Shown here one piece after another: positions 12,027 through 23,399 of a stretch of DNA of 64,000 bases (within the stretch, counting starts at the first letter, position 1; the number at the start of each line of letters is the position of its first letter). The stretch lies in assembly GCA_023055355.1 (NCBI GenBank), contig JALJCS010000004.1, positions 21,209,744-21,273,743 of the forward strand. The letters run 5' to 3'. Both the position numbers and the translations under genes were made by a program. The stretch is from Agelaius tricolor. Lineage: Eukaryota; Chordata; Aves; Passeriformes; Icteridae. The notes beneath the pieces are model-generated. The model did not search any database and had not been told where the DNA came from. It saw nothing but the letters and a program-made list of their open reading frames with translations.

Positions 12027-12930
12027 TTTCCTTAACTTTTAACTGTGACGCGAGACTGAGCCAGGAAGGAGCTGCTTATTAGCCTTGCTAAATGTATTGT
12101 TTATGGCAATTGTGAAAAATTTTACTGGCGTCCAGAGGATGGAGCAAGGGACAGGCTGGTTTTGAAGACTTTGATGGAGCAGAGTTCAGCTGAAGCTCCT
12201 AAATATTGCCTGATTCTGAAAACAAGTTTCTGAAGCTGAAATTTTCCATTGCTTATATTTATAGGGAATTTTGCTAAATTTCATTGGTAGTACAAGTATT
12301 TAAGTGCTAAGCACAAACATTTATATTGTTATTAATTGTATAATGAGGAAAGGAAAGTAAAAGAACTGGCCCATCTGTCCTTACTTAGACAATTGAGCAT
12401 GGGTTTTTTTTCCTGTTTATTATTGTATTTTTTAGTGCCAAACAAACAAGAGTATTTTATAAACGTTTTCCTCATCATTTACCCTTTCTAAAGAAAAGTA
12501 GCCTCCCCATTCTGCAGGTGGCTGAACCAGAGACAGAATCATTGCATATTTGCCTAGCATTCAGACAGTGGAAACAGGAGCCAGGCTGCTTTCTCTGACA
12601 CCGATGGGGAGCAGAATGAAATTCATTTCAGAAAACCAATGCCAGAGAGCATGACAGGAGGGAATATACAGTTTTCCAGCCACTTCTGTTTACACTTGCA
12701 TTGCGATCTGGGGCTAGTCTGTGCCTGGACAGGACTTGCAGGAAAGTTAAAAAAAATTTATTTTAAATGTATTGGTAAAATTGCATTACCTCACTCAGGT
12801 AACTTTAAAAAAAAAATAGAATAGGCCTTAATTCTGTTTCTTTTAATTCTCTTTGCAATATAATGTGGTTTGCCTGGTCCAATTTAAATCTACACCTTAA
12901 ATTAACTCAGCTTACCTTTCCTCAGCATCC

Positions 12931-13030
12931 CCACATAGCCAGGACCTAATTTTGTTTTCTAAATCTTGAAGCTGTATTCCCCATGTAGGAAGGACCTAAA
13001 CTTGTCTTCTAAGTCTTGAAGCCAAGTTCT
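12931..13030. repeat. imperfect 50-bp tandem duplication
   Basis: Two adjacent 50-base copies (12931-12980 and 12981-13030) agree at 37 of 50 positions. The best-conserved core is AGGACCTAA at 12941 and 12991, followed by T-rich sequence and ATCTTGAAGC or GTCTTGAAGC. It looks like an old local duplication. No function is apparent. Confidence 0.8.
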
Positions 13031-13810
13031 ACTATCTCTTCTCAGTGCAGCTGGGAGATTTCTTAATTCTGCACTTCCCAGATTGCTCCCTGCCCTGCCA
13101 TCACACAGTTAATATAACCAGCTCTTTAAAAGGTCAATGGTATTAACAGTTTTTTGATACAGAGTTACTTAAAAAAACTGATGATTAAAAAGAAGGTGTG
13201 AAAGAACAGGCTAAGATAATAGTTCACAGACTAAAAATGATGAAATGATGGACTAATTACAGCCTGCAAAATAAAAAAAACTAATATGACCAGCTGCGGG
13301 ACTTGTAACAGTTTTATTAAGGTGAAGGGCTGAAGAGAGGGTGTGAACAGGGGCTTTTAAAAAACATTTTCCTGGCAGGAGGATGTGGAGGACCCAGATT
13401 TGCACTTGGTGGCAGTGCTCTCCTGCCCTGTCAGCAACCCTGATGCCCATGCTGTGCTGCTGCCTGCAGAAGACATGGAGAGAGAGTGATGTCTAGCCAC
13501 AACCCAGGGCTCATAACCTGCCTAATATTGTTTTATTAATTAATTTTAAATACTATTCATTTACTCTGATAGAGCTCTCCTGCTTTAGAGCTTTCTTTGC
13601 TGTCCAAAGCACTCCCTAAAAAGAAAGGGAGGAAAGAAATTTCTGGAAATGGGTGAAAATGTTTGTAAATATTGTAGGAATAGTTATCTCTGTTATCAAG
13701 AGTCCCTTAAGAGTAAAGATAGGGCAGAAGGAAAACAGTTGTTAGGTCTTAGGGGCATATTTGGTATTTAATTTTTGCCTGGGAAAACACTGACCTTCAT
13801 GGACTGGCCC

Positions 13811-13887
13811 TATTTTTTACTCTCTTCTTCCCATTTCTTTCTCTTTTGTTTTACTTCTTTCTATTCCTTTCTCCTTCCTTCTTCCCA
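13811..13887. repeat. pyrimidine-rich low-complexity stretch
   Basis: A run of about 77 bases is almost entirely C and T on the plus strand (TTTCTTTCTC, CCTTTCTCCTTCC and similar). It is simple-sequence in character, and the complementary strand is a polypurine tract. No splice acceptor or exon follows it convincingly. Confidence 0.75.
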
Positions 13888-16524
13888 AGCAGGCTGTAAG
13901 GGAAGTGCTGTACCTTCCCCATTCTCAGCTGGCACATGTTGAAAGTAAGGAAACCAACTAGCCTACAGCAAACACCCACTGCCAAGGCATTTGGACACCC
14001 ACTGTCCTTCAGCTCTCCAAGAGGACAGCAGAACTGGTGCTCAAAGACAGGTTAATTGCAAGGTTAGCTGTCAGTGACAGTACCAGAAACCACAGATTGC
14101 TCTCAAATGAAGCTCTGGTCCTTCTGGGATTCACAAAATTATGAGGATTGTACTAGATGTGATCTGTTGCCTCTCCTTCAACAAGATATCCATAGCACCA
14201 CAGGTGTTGAGGGGGAAAGAAAATGGCTTTCAAACGCCCTGTGCCTGTGTAATGGGAAATTATTTAGTGTCCTGACTGACTCTGCTGGTAACAGATAAGA
14301 GTCCTCTAGAACCTCTTTAGGGTGGGCTAACTGATGATCTTGCAGCGCATGATGACACAGACCTACTGACCACTCTGATCAAATAAAGTAGAATTAATGT
14401 GGTGTGGTCAAGTCTCACAATTTTATTCTGAATTTCATAGGATTAGATGCGCTTCTCAGTGCTTCAGTCTTCGTTCACGTGACATGCAGAGAAGCTTATT
14501 TCTCTTCTTTTTAAGGGAATTGTGTGGTTTTCCTCTTTGTGTGGAACAGATCAAAAATGTAAAGGGCGGAGGCTTTGATTACAGGAAGCAAACTCCCTCC
14601 ATTTGCCCAGGAAAATACAAGGCACTTTAGTGTCATGATTTTTGCAAGCCTTAGATGACCAGTAGTCAAGATTAGTGGAGTATTCTCTGCTTCAGCTTTA
14701 TAGACCCATTTTTGCATAACAAAATGAAATGTCTGAGACTCTGCAGCTGTTCCCTCAAGGTACATTGGTTGGTAATGCACTGTGGTGGAAAGAACTGCAT
14801 AATCAGAAAGTAATATCGCTGGCATCAAAAAAAGAAAAGGTGAACCAGATCTGACCATACAGGATGAAATACGAAGCTTTGAACAAATTACAGAGAATCT
14901 GGAGATGTCCTTATCAAAGCAGCAGGAGAGGGAAATCATATGGATTTTTAAATGAACTTGTCCCTGAGAAGAAGGTGAAGTTCGCTAGACCAGACACAGT
15001 GACCTCTGTACAGCAGACCTCTGTATTTACTCCAGTTCAGAGGTTGGTTATGCACCATGTAAGTTCATAGACCATTCTAGGTGCAAAGGTTAAATACTTG
15101 ATGGTCAAATGGGCCCAAAGCACAGGAATCATCTCTACCATGACACACAGTGAAAGGTGAGGCTAATGTGGTTTCTGTGGCTGCCTGGGGCAGATTGTTC
15201 AGCAGCAAACATTGTTCATGGATTTATCTATCAGCAGAGATGAGCCTCTTTGCTTTTAAAGTTCAGTAGAGCTCCTGATTGGCCCAATTTCAGTAATGAA
15301 CAAAGGCTGTGAAATAATTTGTATCCTCTATTAGGAACAAACAAGCAAGAACACCACTTAAGGAACCAATATAAATAATGAATGAGTAGAGAAATATGGC
15401 CCTTTCTGACAGAAATGATGCTGGTTTTAATTTGTGTTTATGGCACCTAAAGTAATGGGCACATGAAATATGCATGGAGAGAAAGAACCAGGAAAAAAAT
15501 CCCTGCAGAACCTGACCGCAATCCCCTGGACTCTGACCAAAACTTGCAATGGGAAAAATGTAATGAGGCAAAAAGAAAGCTCCTGTAGGAAGAGAAAATA
15601 ATAAACACAGGAAAAATACAGTGCATATCTTTTTCTGGTGCCTGCTACACTACTAGGAAATCAAAACACTTTTTAGGAAATGAGCTCAAAGTGTAAGATT
15701 GCCTAGTGAGACAGTCTTTAGCATTTGGTATAATGAAGTCAAATCTTTATGGAGGTAAAGATAGTGTTTCAGTGTTGCTTGTGTATAGAAAGTCTGTTTA
15801 AAATATATGAATCTCTCTTTCAGGAGTCATTCAGAGTGGTTCTCCTCTAAATTTAAGAATAGTATGCCATGACAGAGAATAAAATAAGAATGTAGCCCAT
15901 CATTGTGAATGTTCCTCTGGAAAAACAGGTTTAGTTTTCTTCTTTTTCTTTGAAGAATATTTTAGAAATTTGTAAATAAGGACTAAAATGATTTTAGCTT
16001 TCATAATTGAAATTACTTTCTCCTGGGTTTTTTAAAACTTAAAGAGTTTTCAGAGATGTTAATATGTCTGAATATGATGAGAAGGGCCCTGTGTTTTTCT
16101 GATTGAGGTGCTGAACAGTAATGTCCCAAACCTGCAGTGATCAGAGAGATTACGGGATACTGGGTTTTGTCCTAAAACAAGAGTGCAAACATTTTGTTTG
16201 AGCTTGAGTGTAAAATCTGTTTTCCCAAAGTAGCACATATGATTTTCATCTCAGGAAACAACAGGTCAGCTCTTTCAGCAGCGCTTAGAATGGAATGGGA
16301 TACAGGTGTTTTATAATTGAATTTTAAATTCGCATTTTTCTAAATTAATTTTTTACACAAAAGTGAAATGATATCATATATTTCATAACAGGGCTTCTGC
16401 ATATTGTAAAAAGGCTTTCTCTTCACAATTGCCTAAAGCCATGCGGCTAGAACTCTCCTGTACATGTGTAATCTACATATCAAAATCACATTTCCAAAGA
16501 CGGTGTCTGATCCATCAAAATGTT

Positions 16525-17622
16525 TGAACTGGGTATGCATGGCCCGGTTTTGGTAGCAGAGGGACTACAGGGCTTCTGTGAGAAGCTGCTGAAGCTTCCT
16601 CCATGTCCAATGGGCAGATCCAATCCCTGTTAGCTCCAAAGACATGTTCTGCTGACCAAGGCTGGGCCAATTAGAAAAACAGTGCCTCTGTGGTAACAGA
16701 TTTAAGAAGAAAGAAAAAAAAGTTATTGTGCAGATGTAATTGTGGCCAAAGAAGGATGGCGTGAGAACATGTGAGAGAAACAACATTGCAGACATCAGGG
16801 TCAGTGGAGAAGGAGGGGCAGGAAGTGTGCCAGGTGCCAGAGCTGAGGTTCCCCTGCAGACCATGGTGCAGACCATGGTGAAGCAGCCCTGAACACTGCA
16901 GCCCATGGAGGTCCATGGGAATGCAGAGATCCACCTGCATGCTGGAGCAGATGGATGCCTAGAGAAGGTTGTGAGCCTGTGAAAGACCTGTGGAGAGAGG
17001 GGCCCTGTTCCCATGCTGGAGTAGCTTGTCCTTTGAGGACTGCATCCTGTGGAAGAGTGACCCAGGCTGCAGCAGTTTTGGGAGGACTGTGTGTCCATGG
17101 GAGGGACTCTCATTGCAGCAGGTCACTGAGAGAGAGCTGCTGCTCATGAGATGGACCCATGTTGGAGAAGTTCATGAAGAATTGTCTCCCATGGGATGGA
17201 CCCCATGGTGCAGCAGGGGAATGACTCCTCTTCCCAAGCAGTGGGAAAAGCCTTGGGTGATGAACGGGCCATACCCCCATTCCCTGTCTCCCTGTGCTGC
17301 TGCAGTAGGAGATACAGCTGGGAAGGAGGCCGGGGGTGGGGGGGGGGGGGGGGGGTGGGGGGTGGAGGAGGAAGGTAGTTTTAAGAGCTTATTTTACTTT
17401 CATTGTCCTGCTCTGATTTTGTCAGTAATAAATTCACTTTGTATCTCTAAGTTGGGCATGTTTTGCCCCAGATGGCATTTGATGCATGATCTCTCCCAGT
17501 CCTTACCTCAACCCATGAACCCTTAGTTATTTTTTTAATTAATCCCCAGTCCAGCTCTGGAGGGGAGGAAGAGAGTGGCTTTGCTGGGTGCCTGGCATCT
17601 GGCCAGTGTCAATGCACTCCCA
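16525..17622 (+). mobile_element. solo LTR of an endogenous retrovirus (abundant passerine family), about 1.1 kb
   Basis: Recognisable blocks in order are TGAACTGGGTATGCATGGCC at the 5' end, GCTTCTGTGAGAAGCTGCTG (16571-16590), GTGAGAGAAACAAC (about 16771-16784), an array of 'CCATGG ... CTGGAG' units from about 16850 to 17220, TGGTAATAAATT-like sequence with AATAAA (about 17428), then CTCAACCCATGAACCC and GGCATCTGGCCAGTGTCAA at the 3' end. The ends are TG...CA. TGTT lies just outside both (16521-16524 and 17623-17626), or ATGTT if the shared A is counted. No retroviral coding remnant adjoins it, so this is a solo LTR. Open frames within it (16565-17113 on the minus strand, 16990-17526 on the plus strand) are spurious. 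It is in the same orientation as the LTR at 11.4 kb. Boundaries are inferred from the terminal alignment and the duplication. Confidence 0.88.
17338..17355 (+). repeat. G18 homopolymer inside the LTR
   Basis: Eighteen consecutive G are followed by T and more G-runs (GGGGGG, GG), giving a strong G-quadruplex-forming potential on the plus strand. The related family normally has a shorter G-rich stretch here, so this is a local expansion. Homopolymer length in assemblies is error-prone. Confidence 0.85.
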
Positions 17623-18762
17623 TGTTATAGTTATGAATCCTGGAGAGGCTGAACTGAAAATTGTTAGTCCCATATATAGTGAAAGATAATAGCCCCTAGA
17701 AAGATGAAAGTTTACAGGAAAGAGAAAAGAACCCCACTCCATAACAAGAACAAAGTCAGAGACAAAATTTTCTAAGGTTCACAACAGCAAAGACATAGAT
17801 GTTCTGATTGTTGAGTATCCATCTCTGAGATGCTGGAAAAATGTCAGAGTGCAATTTCTGTCCAACATGACTTTGGCACAGACAATTCTTCAGAATCATA
17901 GCATTAACAGGCATATGGGCAGACAATGAAGAAGGAAGCTGCATGAAGTCCCTTTCAGTTCCACTGGTTCAGTGAGCTAATGAAATGACGCTATTGTTTG
18001 AGAGTTCATGGAAGTATTGAAGTTGTGGTATTGCTCTAACAATACTCATTAGCATTAATAGTACATCTCAGTTAGTAGGGTAGTGTGATGTGCAATGTCC
18101 AGCTTCCAGGGTGTCTAGAGATCTTTGTACAAATCCTTGGTATGTTTTCTTCCTCCTCGGTTGAAAGATTTTGTCCATGACAAAGAGAAAATAATCAGTC
18201 AAGGGTGAGTAGAGCTGTGCTGGAAGCGAAAGAGCACAGGTGAGAGAAGGGTTTAAGCCTGGGCTTCACTGACAACTTTGTCCTGGCAGGTGAAGGTGGA
18301 ACAGTTCCTTTATGTTTTGTGTGCCTAAAAATGCATTTGGGAATGTGTCTATTCTTTTTTTCCCTCAAAGAGGTACCTTAAGTATTCACAAACTATTGTG
18401 TCATTTTTTTTCAGCTGAAAATCCTCTGCATGTCCCATGTGAATCTGCTGAGAAGTCTGGCCACTCAAAACATTAATTTTTGAGATAATTTGCTGAAAAG
18501 AAAAAAAAAAAAAAGGAAGAAGGCCCATGACTTTAATGACAGAATAATTTTTCTACAAGAATTTCTCATAGATGACACAAGAATTTACTGTTAATGTCTT
18601 TGGGTCAGATCATTGCATAATACAAGTAGGAATATACCTTTATGTAACTCAGTCTTTCTCTTTCAATTGATCCTTTAGAGATTCTCTATGAAGTATCTCC
18701 ATCTGCACAAAAAAAAGTTGTGAGGCTAAGGCCATGCCAAAATGTACCAACAGGATACAGGC

Positions 18763-18784
18763 TGGGATCTTCAGCAGGTGGAAG
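18763..18784 (+). repeat. dispersed repeat fragment, copy 1 of a 22-bp exact motif
   Basis: The 22-base string beginning TGGGATCTTCAGCAGG recurs exactly at 19822-19843, about 1.06 kb to the right. The context here (GATCTTCAGCAGGTGGAAG, then CTCCATGATTTAAATGG) loosely resembles an old amniote repeat with a 'ggatcctcagctggtgtaaat ... ccattga' core. Family assignment is tentative. Confidence 0.45.
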
Positions 18785-19821
18785 TCAGTCTGTCTCCATG
18801 ATTTAAATGGTTTATATAGGCCTTAGCTGGCATGAACTGCATATGCATTTCAGCAAGGACAAAGGAAGGGTTCATCATTCCTTTGCAAGGACTTCCAGCA
18901 GATATTTCTCATTCTCACCTGTTCCTTTCCCCAAAACAGCCAACAAAACCCAATCTGTGGCATTCAGCAAGTACTGGATGACAAGAGCAGTAGCAGAAAA
19001 GCATCAGCAAGCCTGAGATTCACTGGGTAGGTAAAGGAGGGCTGTACAGAAGTGCCCTTTCCAGGATTCTGATGGGAAGCATAAACAGGCAAAACTGTTC
19101 TTTGCTTGGATGCTGACTTTTCATTGTGGATTTCCTACTCAAAGGCCTTCTGAGCACAGGGCAGCAAAAATGAAAGTATACCAAACTACTGGTAGAAATG
19201 TACATACCCCTTAGCTGTAATTCAGAAAGGTCTCTGTACAATGAGCAGGGATCAGACCTTACTATGGGAAATACATACACCATGTGCAAGTATACCAATT
19301 AATATCTCTTGGTCTGAAAAGTGAAACAAATATGTTACATTCTATTGTCCAGAAAACCAAACACTGTCCCCCAGCTGGTAGGACCATAATTTTTGTTGCA
19401 TTGGGTTCTACAGGAATCCTGATCTTCAAGCAAACCTTGACAATTGTTTCTCAGCAAGTCCCAGGTTTACAGTAAAAGCAACAAAGCAAAATGACAGAAA
19501 GAAAAAGCACAACTGTCATGGCAAGATGGACATTGTTTTCAAAAGAAAAGTAGCTTCTCTATTCCAGGGCTTTTGCTTTATTCTCAGCTGTGCTGTATTG
19601 CAAAATGGTAGACTCAAGATAAAAGGCAGCATTCAGTGCCATAAGAACTTCTTTATGTTTGTTAGCAGCTAGTGATGAATTTGCAGAAACCTTCCAGAGC
19701 CTTTCCAAACAGGACCAGGTTTGTGCTAGATCTACTTTGAGAATTGTTGCAGTGCTACCTTGGTCCCATTCATGTACATTTAAAAAAAAGGTAATCTGGG
19801 ATTCATACTGCTGGTCTGGTA

Positions 19822-19843
19822 TGGGATCTTCAGCAGGTGGAAG
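19822..19843 (+). repeat. dispersed repeat fragment, copy 2 of a 22-bp exact motif
   Basis: Exact second copy of the 22-base string at 18763-18784, in the same orientation. The flanks diverge at once on both sides, so this is not a simple long duplication. It may be two remnants of the same old repeat or a shared short functional motif. Confidence 0.45.
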
Positions 19844-21927
19844 ACATGCTTAAGAAGCCCTCCTATTAGACCTCTAGCTTTTCAAGTTGAACAACATCCT
19901 CAATAGCAATAAATTTCCACTTTCCCATCCAACCCTGCAATGGGTCATGGTTTACTGAAGGTCTGTCTGTTTTGTGGTGCTGGAGTAATCCTGCCAAGAA
20001 GAGAATAATTCTGGAGGGCCAAGACTAGTGAGTTTCACAACATGTCCTACAATATCTATAATGGATTCCATTTTCTTGCACAGGATGAATAAGCAGCATT
20101 GTAGATTTTGTACTATTAATAAAAGTCAGCTTTGGTAGGAGGGTATGATGTCTGCAAATTCTTAAATATTAACAGGACTTTGCATTTCAAAAAAAATAAA
20201 AAACACCCCACACATTTTGCAAATATATTTACTGGAAGAACTGCTTGACTAACTTTGAACTGTGCTTCAGATGAATACATTTCAGACAGAGCAAAGCAGT
20301 AAACCACAAAGCAGGCTTGTAAAGCAACACCACAATCCCAATTATATCATGCCCAGCTCTAAAATAAGCAGATTTTTCTTTGATAAGTCACTTAGATTAT
20401 TTGAATGATGACCAGGAAAGTGAGTCTTCATGGAACAAATTACTTTTTCTATGCACTGTGAAGAAAAAATTTCCTGGAACATGGGCAGGGCAAGAACTGA
20501 AATCCCTGATGATTGTTATTTGTTATGAAATATAATGCTTTGTAGTTCTTTAGAGGAGGGATTTTCTTGCCACAAAGACTGTTCTATTTCAATAGTTATT
20601 TTAATAAAAACATGTCCAAATGCATTTGTTTAGCCATTTTCTCTCCTCTTTTATGGAGCAGGATGTTTCAGAATATATGGTTTTTGAAAAGCCTATGTGG
20701 AAATTGCACCGAAAATACACGCTTTGAAGTAATGGCATTTTTATATTTTATCATCCTGAAATGCTGAGATAACAATTTGAAACACAAGGTTTACTTCCAT
20801 ATGTTGATTCAACACATTTTTTTTTCTTAAAAATTTTATCTACCATCACAAAAATCAGAACAGTAACCTCAGAAAATACCAGCACTGTACCCCAAAATAC
20901 AAAATGCCTGTGTGATCTCATTATCACTAGGAAACTGTTACAGTGGAAAATATTAGCCACTGTCAGAGTTCATTAAAAAATCCTTCCTATTGGCTTTAAT
21001 TCTTTATTAGTTGCCAAAAGAGGAAATTTTTCTTCATTATGTAATTTTTTTTCATCACAGGGTAGAGACACCACAGTTCTTGCTTCTGTTGTGCGCATAG
21101 AAAATTGAAAATGGAAAAACATCCAGAATCTGCTGAGGTTCTGCAATCTAATGGGGAAGCCTGACCTTTTGCATGTGGAATGGATATATCACACAGAAGT
21201 TTCAGATCTGTGCCAACCCAGCACTGATTTTTTTCAGTTCAACTGCTGGTTGGCCATGAGCTACATCCAAGCTGCCAAATTCTTTTCTCAAACAGGCCCA
21301 AGTGATTGGTGCTGACTCCATGCCACTGCAAAGATGTGAGGTGTGTGCACAGCTGATTTGATCGTGTCTCCTCCCTAGAAACTTGCCTGGCATTATGCAG
21401 CTTATGACTATCAAATATTTATTATATTGTCAAAGGACAAAGCCAGAACTAATTGATGTTTTCTATAGCAGAACCCAACACGTAGACTGTTTGATAAGCA
21501 GTGAGAGTTTCCTTGGCACTTCAAGGAATGGAGCTTCTTAGCTGTGTCCTCTTCTTTTGCAAAATTCCCATTCATCTACGCAAGGTTGCCAAGCCATAAG
21601 AAGATATTTGCTGTATGTTTTACAAATTGGAAAGAGGCTTACCATGCAGGAGAGCCACCATCATTGGCCAGACAGTTCAGGGACAACCAGGTCTGGGAAC
21701 AGGCACCAGATATGCTCTGGAAGGCCTCTGTCAGTGCAGCCACAATAGGAGGGGAAGGGACACTGTTAGGACCCAAAACATTCTGAGCCAAGGTAGAAAG
21801 CCACCTCAGCCTCTGGAGAAAGGATGCTACTACAAACTGGCTTAGAGCTGGGAAGAAAAGTGTTTTCCTGTGGTTGTCATGGTGTGATAGTACTTTTGAT
21901 CCTGGGCAAGTCAGAGATCACACAGTA

Positions 21928-21990
21928 AGAAAAAAAAAACCACAACAACCCACCACCCCAAACCAAACAAACACACAAACAAACAAAACT
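21928..21990. repeat. A-rich / (CAAA)n low-complexity patch
   Basis: A run of A is followed by CAACAACC, CCACCCC and (CAAA)-type units (ACAAACAAACAAAAC). It is typical simple sequence with no coding potential. Confidence 0.8.
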
Positions 21991-23318
21991 CCACCCCCAT
22001 ATTAAATTAAGGATCAGATTGTTCCCATTTTAGCTCTGTTGATTCATCCAACCAGGTTCTTTCAACAAGATTCCTGCACAAAGGACTTGGGGCATCTAAA
22101 GAGCTCAGAGCATTGGGTCTGGAAATGCTTAGTTAAAATTTTGGCTCTTTCACTACCTTGCACGGTTTCCAGCTGGCTAATTCATGTTTCAGTGCCTCAG
22201 ATGGTTCATCAGCAAGTCAGAGCGACAGCAGTGTCCCCATAGAAGTAATGATCAGGGAATAAAACCATGTTCCTAAATATGTAGATTATTAACAATGAAA
22301 AAGAGTAAACACAAAGGAGAAAAATATGCTTATTTTAATGATGCAGTAGCTATGTAAAGGATTGTGATCATGGCTAGTTAGGAAATATAGCTCCTAGTGA
22401 CTTTGTGAGGTAAGGTTTTAAATTAGTTGCAAGTTGACAGCTGTTGGTTATAGTCATTGGGATATGTATTTGTATAGCTGAAGATTATGGTAGATTACTT
22501 ATATTTGATGCCTGTATTAAATGATATTTAAGGAGCAGGCTGACTGTAATGTTCAACAAAAAGGTTAGAGTTTGTTCTGTCCATGGGGATATAATTCTAA
22601 ATCTGTGGCCAGCTGTTCTGAGGGGCTTTACAAAGCCATAAACAACTTAAAACAGCAGTTGAAGAGTTATTATTCTTGGTCATTACTATGTGAAAGTTCA
22701 TTGAAGGATTGTTAGCACTGTCCCTTACTCTTCAAGAAGGACCCCTGCCATCCTCATAGACATAAATCTTTTCTAACCTCAACAACACTTTGGGATTGCT
22801 TGTGCCTTTGGGCCAGACTTTTGCATGCAAAGGGTCTGGTTTTGTTTTTGCATTGACCTCCATGGATGCTACATATGGCTTTGTTTCCTTGTATAACATT
22901 TAAAAAAGAAAAATGGTTTTGTTTTGCCATGGAGATAGGTATAAATATTAAAAGCAGGCATAGATAAAACAATAAACATTCAAAACTGAACTTTGAATTA
23001 TCCTTTGTTTTGGAATACATTCTTCCAGCATGTGTGGATTTAGAGATATAAGACTTTCGCTTGGGACTGAAAACCAGGAGTACTTCACAGAGTACGCTGT
23101 TGAAATGCTTGCCCACACTGCGCTCTCAGAAAAGGTTTCCCTCTCTCTCTGACACAGACTTCAGTTGTTTCAGAAGAACTAAGATCTGTAATTCCTGGGA
23201 TGATTTCTGTTGCAAAGAAGTGATGGGCTGACTGACATCTGAGCACAGGGTCATGATTTAACAGTCTTGCAGATGTGTGCCGCTTTGAGGAAATGTCAGG
23301 AAAACACATGGGCTTTGC

Positions 23319-23321
<3 letters not shown>

Positions 23322-23376
<55 letters not shown>

Positions 23377-23388
23377 GTGTGTGTGTGT
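23322..23388. repeat. (TG)n microsatellite, 67 bp
   Basis: An almost pure TG dinucleotide array is interrupted once by GCG at about 23370-23373. Two overlapping reverse-strand open frames (23085-23503) read it as Thr-His repeats and are not genes. Long TG arrays can adopt Z-DNA and are usually polymorphic. Confidence 0.97.
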
Positions 23389-23399
23389 ATTTGTTTGTC

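Larger units (their letters stand above)
12040..16520. other. non-coding tract, no gene confirmed
   Basis: Mostly A+T-rich. It contains an imperfect 50-bp tandem duplication (12931-13030), a pyrimidine-rich stretch (13811-13887) and a suggestive but unproven open frame at 14803-14952. A 142-codon reverse-strand frame at 14511-14939 overlaps that plus-strand frame and resembles no family I know. No further repeat family is recognised. Confidence 0.5.
17640..23310. other. non-coding tract, no gene recognised
   Basis: A+T-rich DNA with small simple repeats: A14 at 18501-18514 and a CAAA-type patch at 21928-21990. It includes two copies of a 22-base motif described separately (18763 and 19822). 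Open frames at 21544-21845 are open in all three rightward phases, which is a composition effect. No exon, RNA gene or full repeat is recognised. Confidence 0.55.

Noticed and set aside
14511..14939. 142-codon minus-strand open frame
   Set aside because: It overlaps the more coding-like plus-strand frame at 14803 and has no recognisable domain. Its length is within chance for 64 kb in six frames.
16565..17526. 182- and 178-codon open frames on opposite strands
   Set aside because: Both lie inside the LTR at 16525-17622, which is non-coding in this family.
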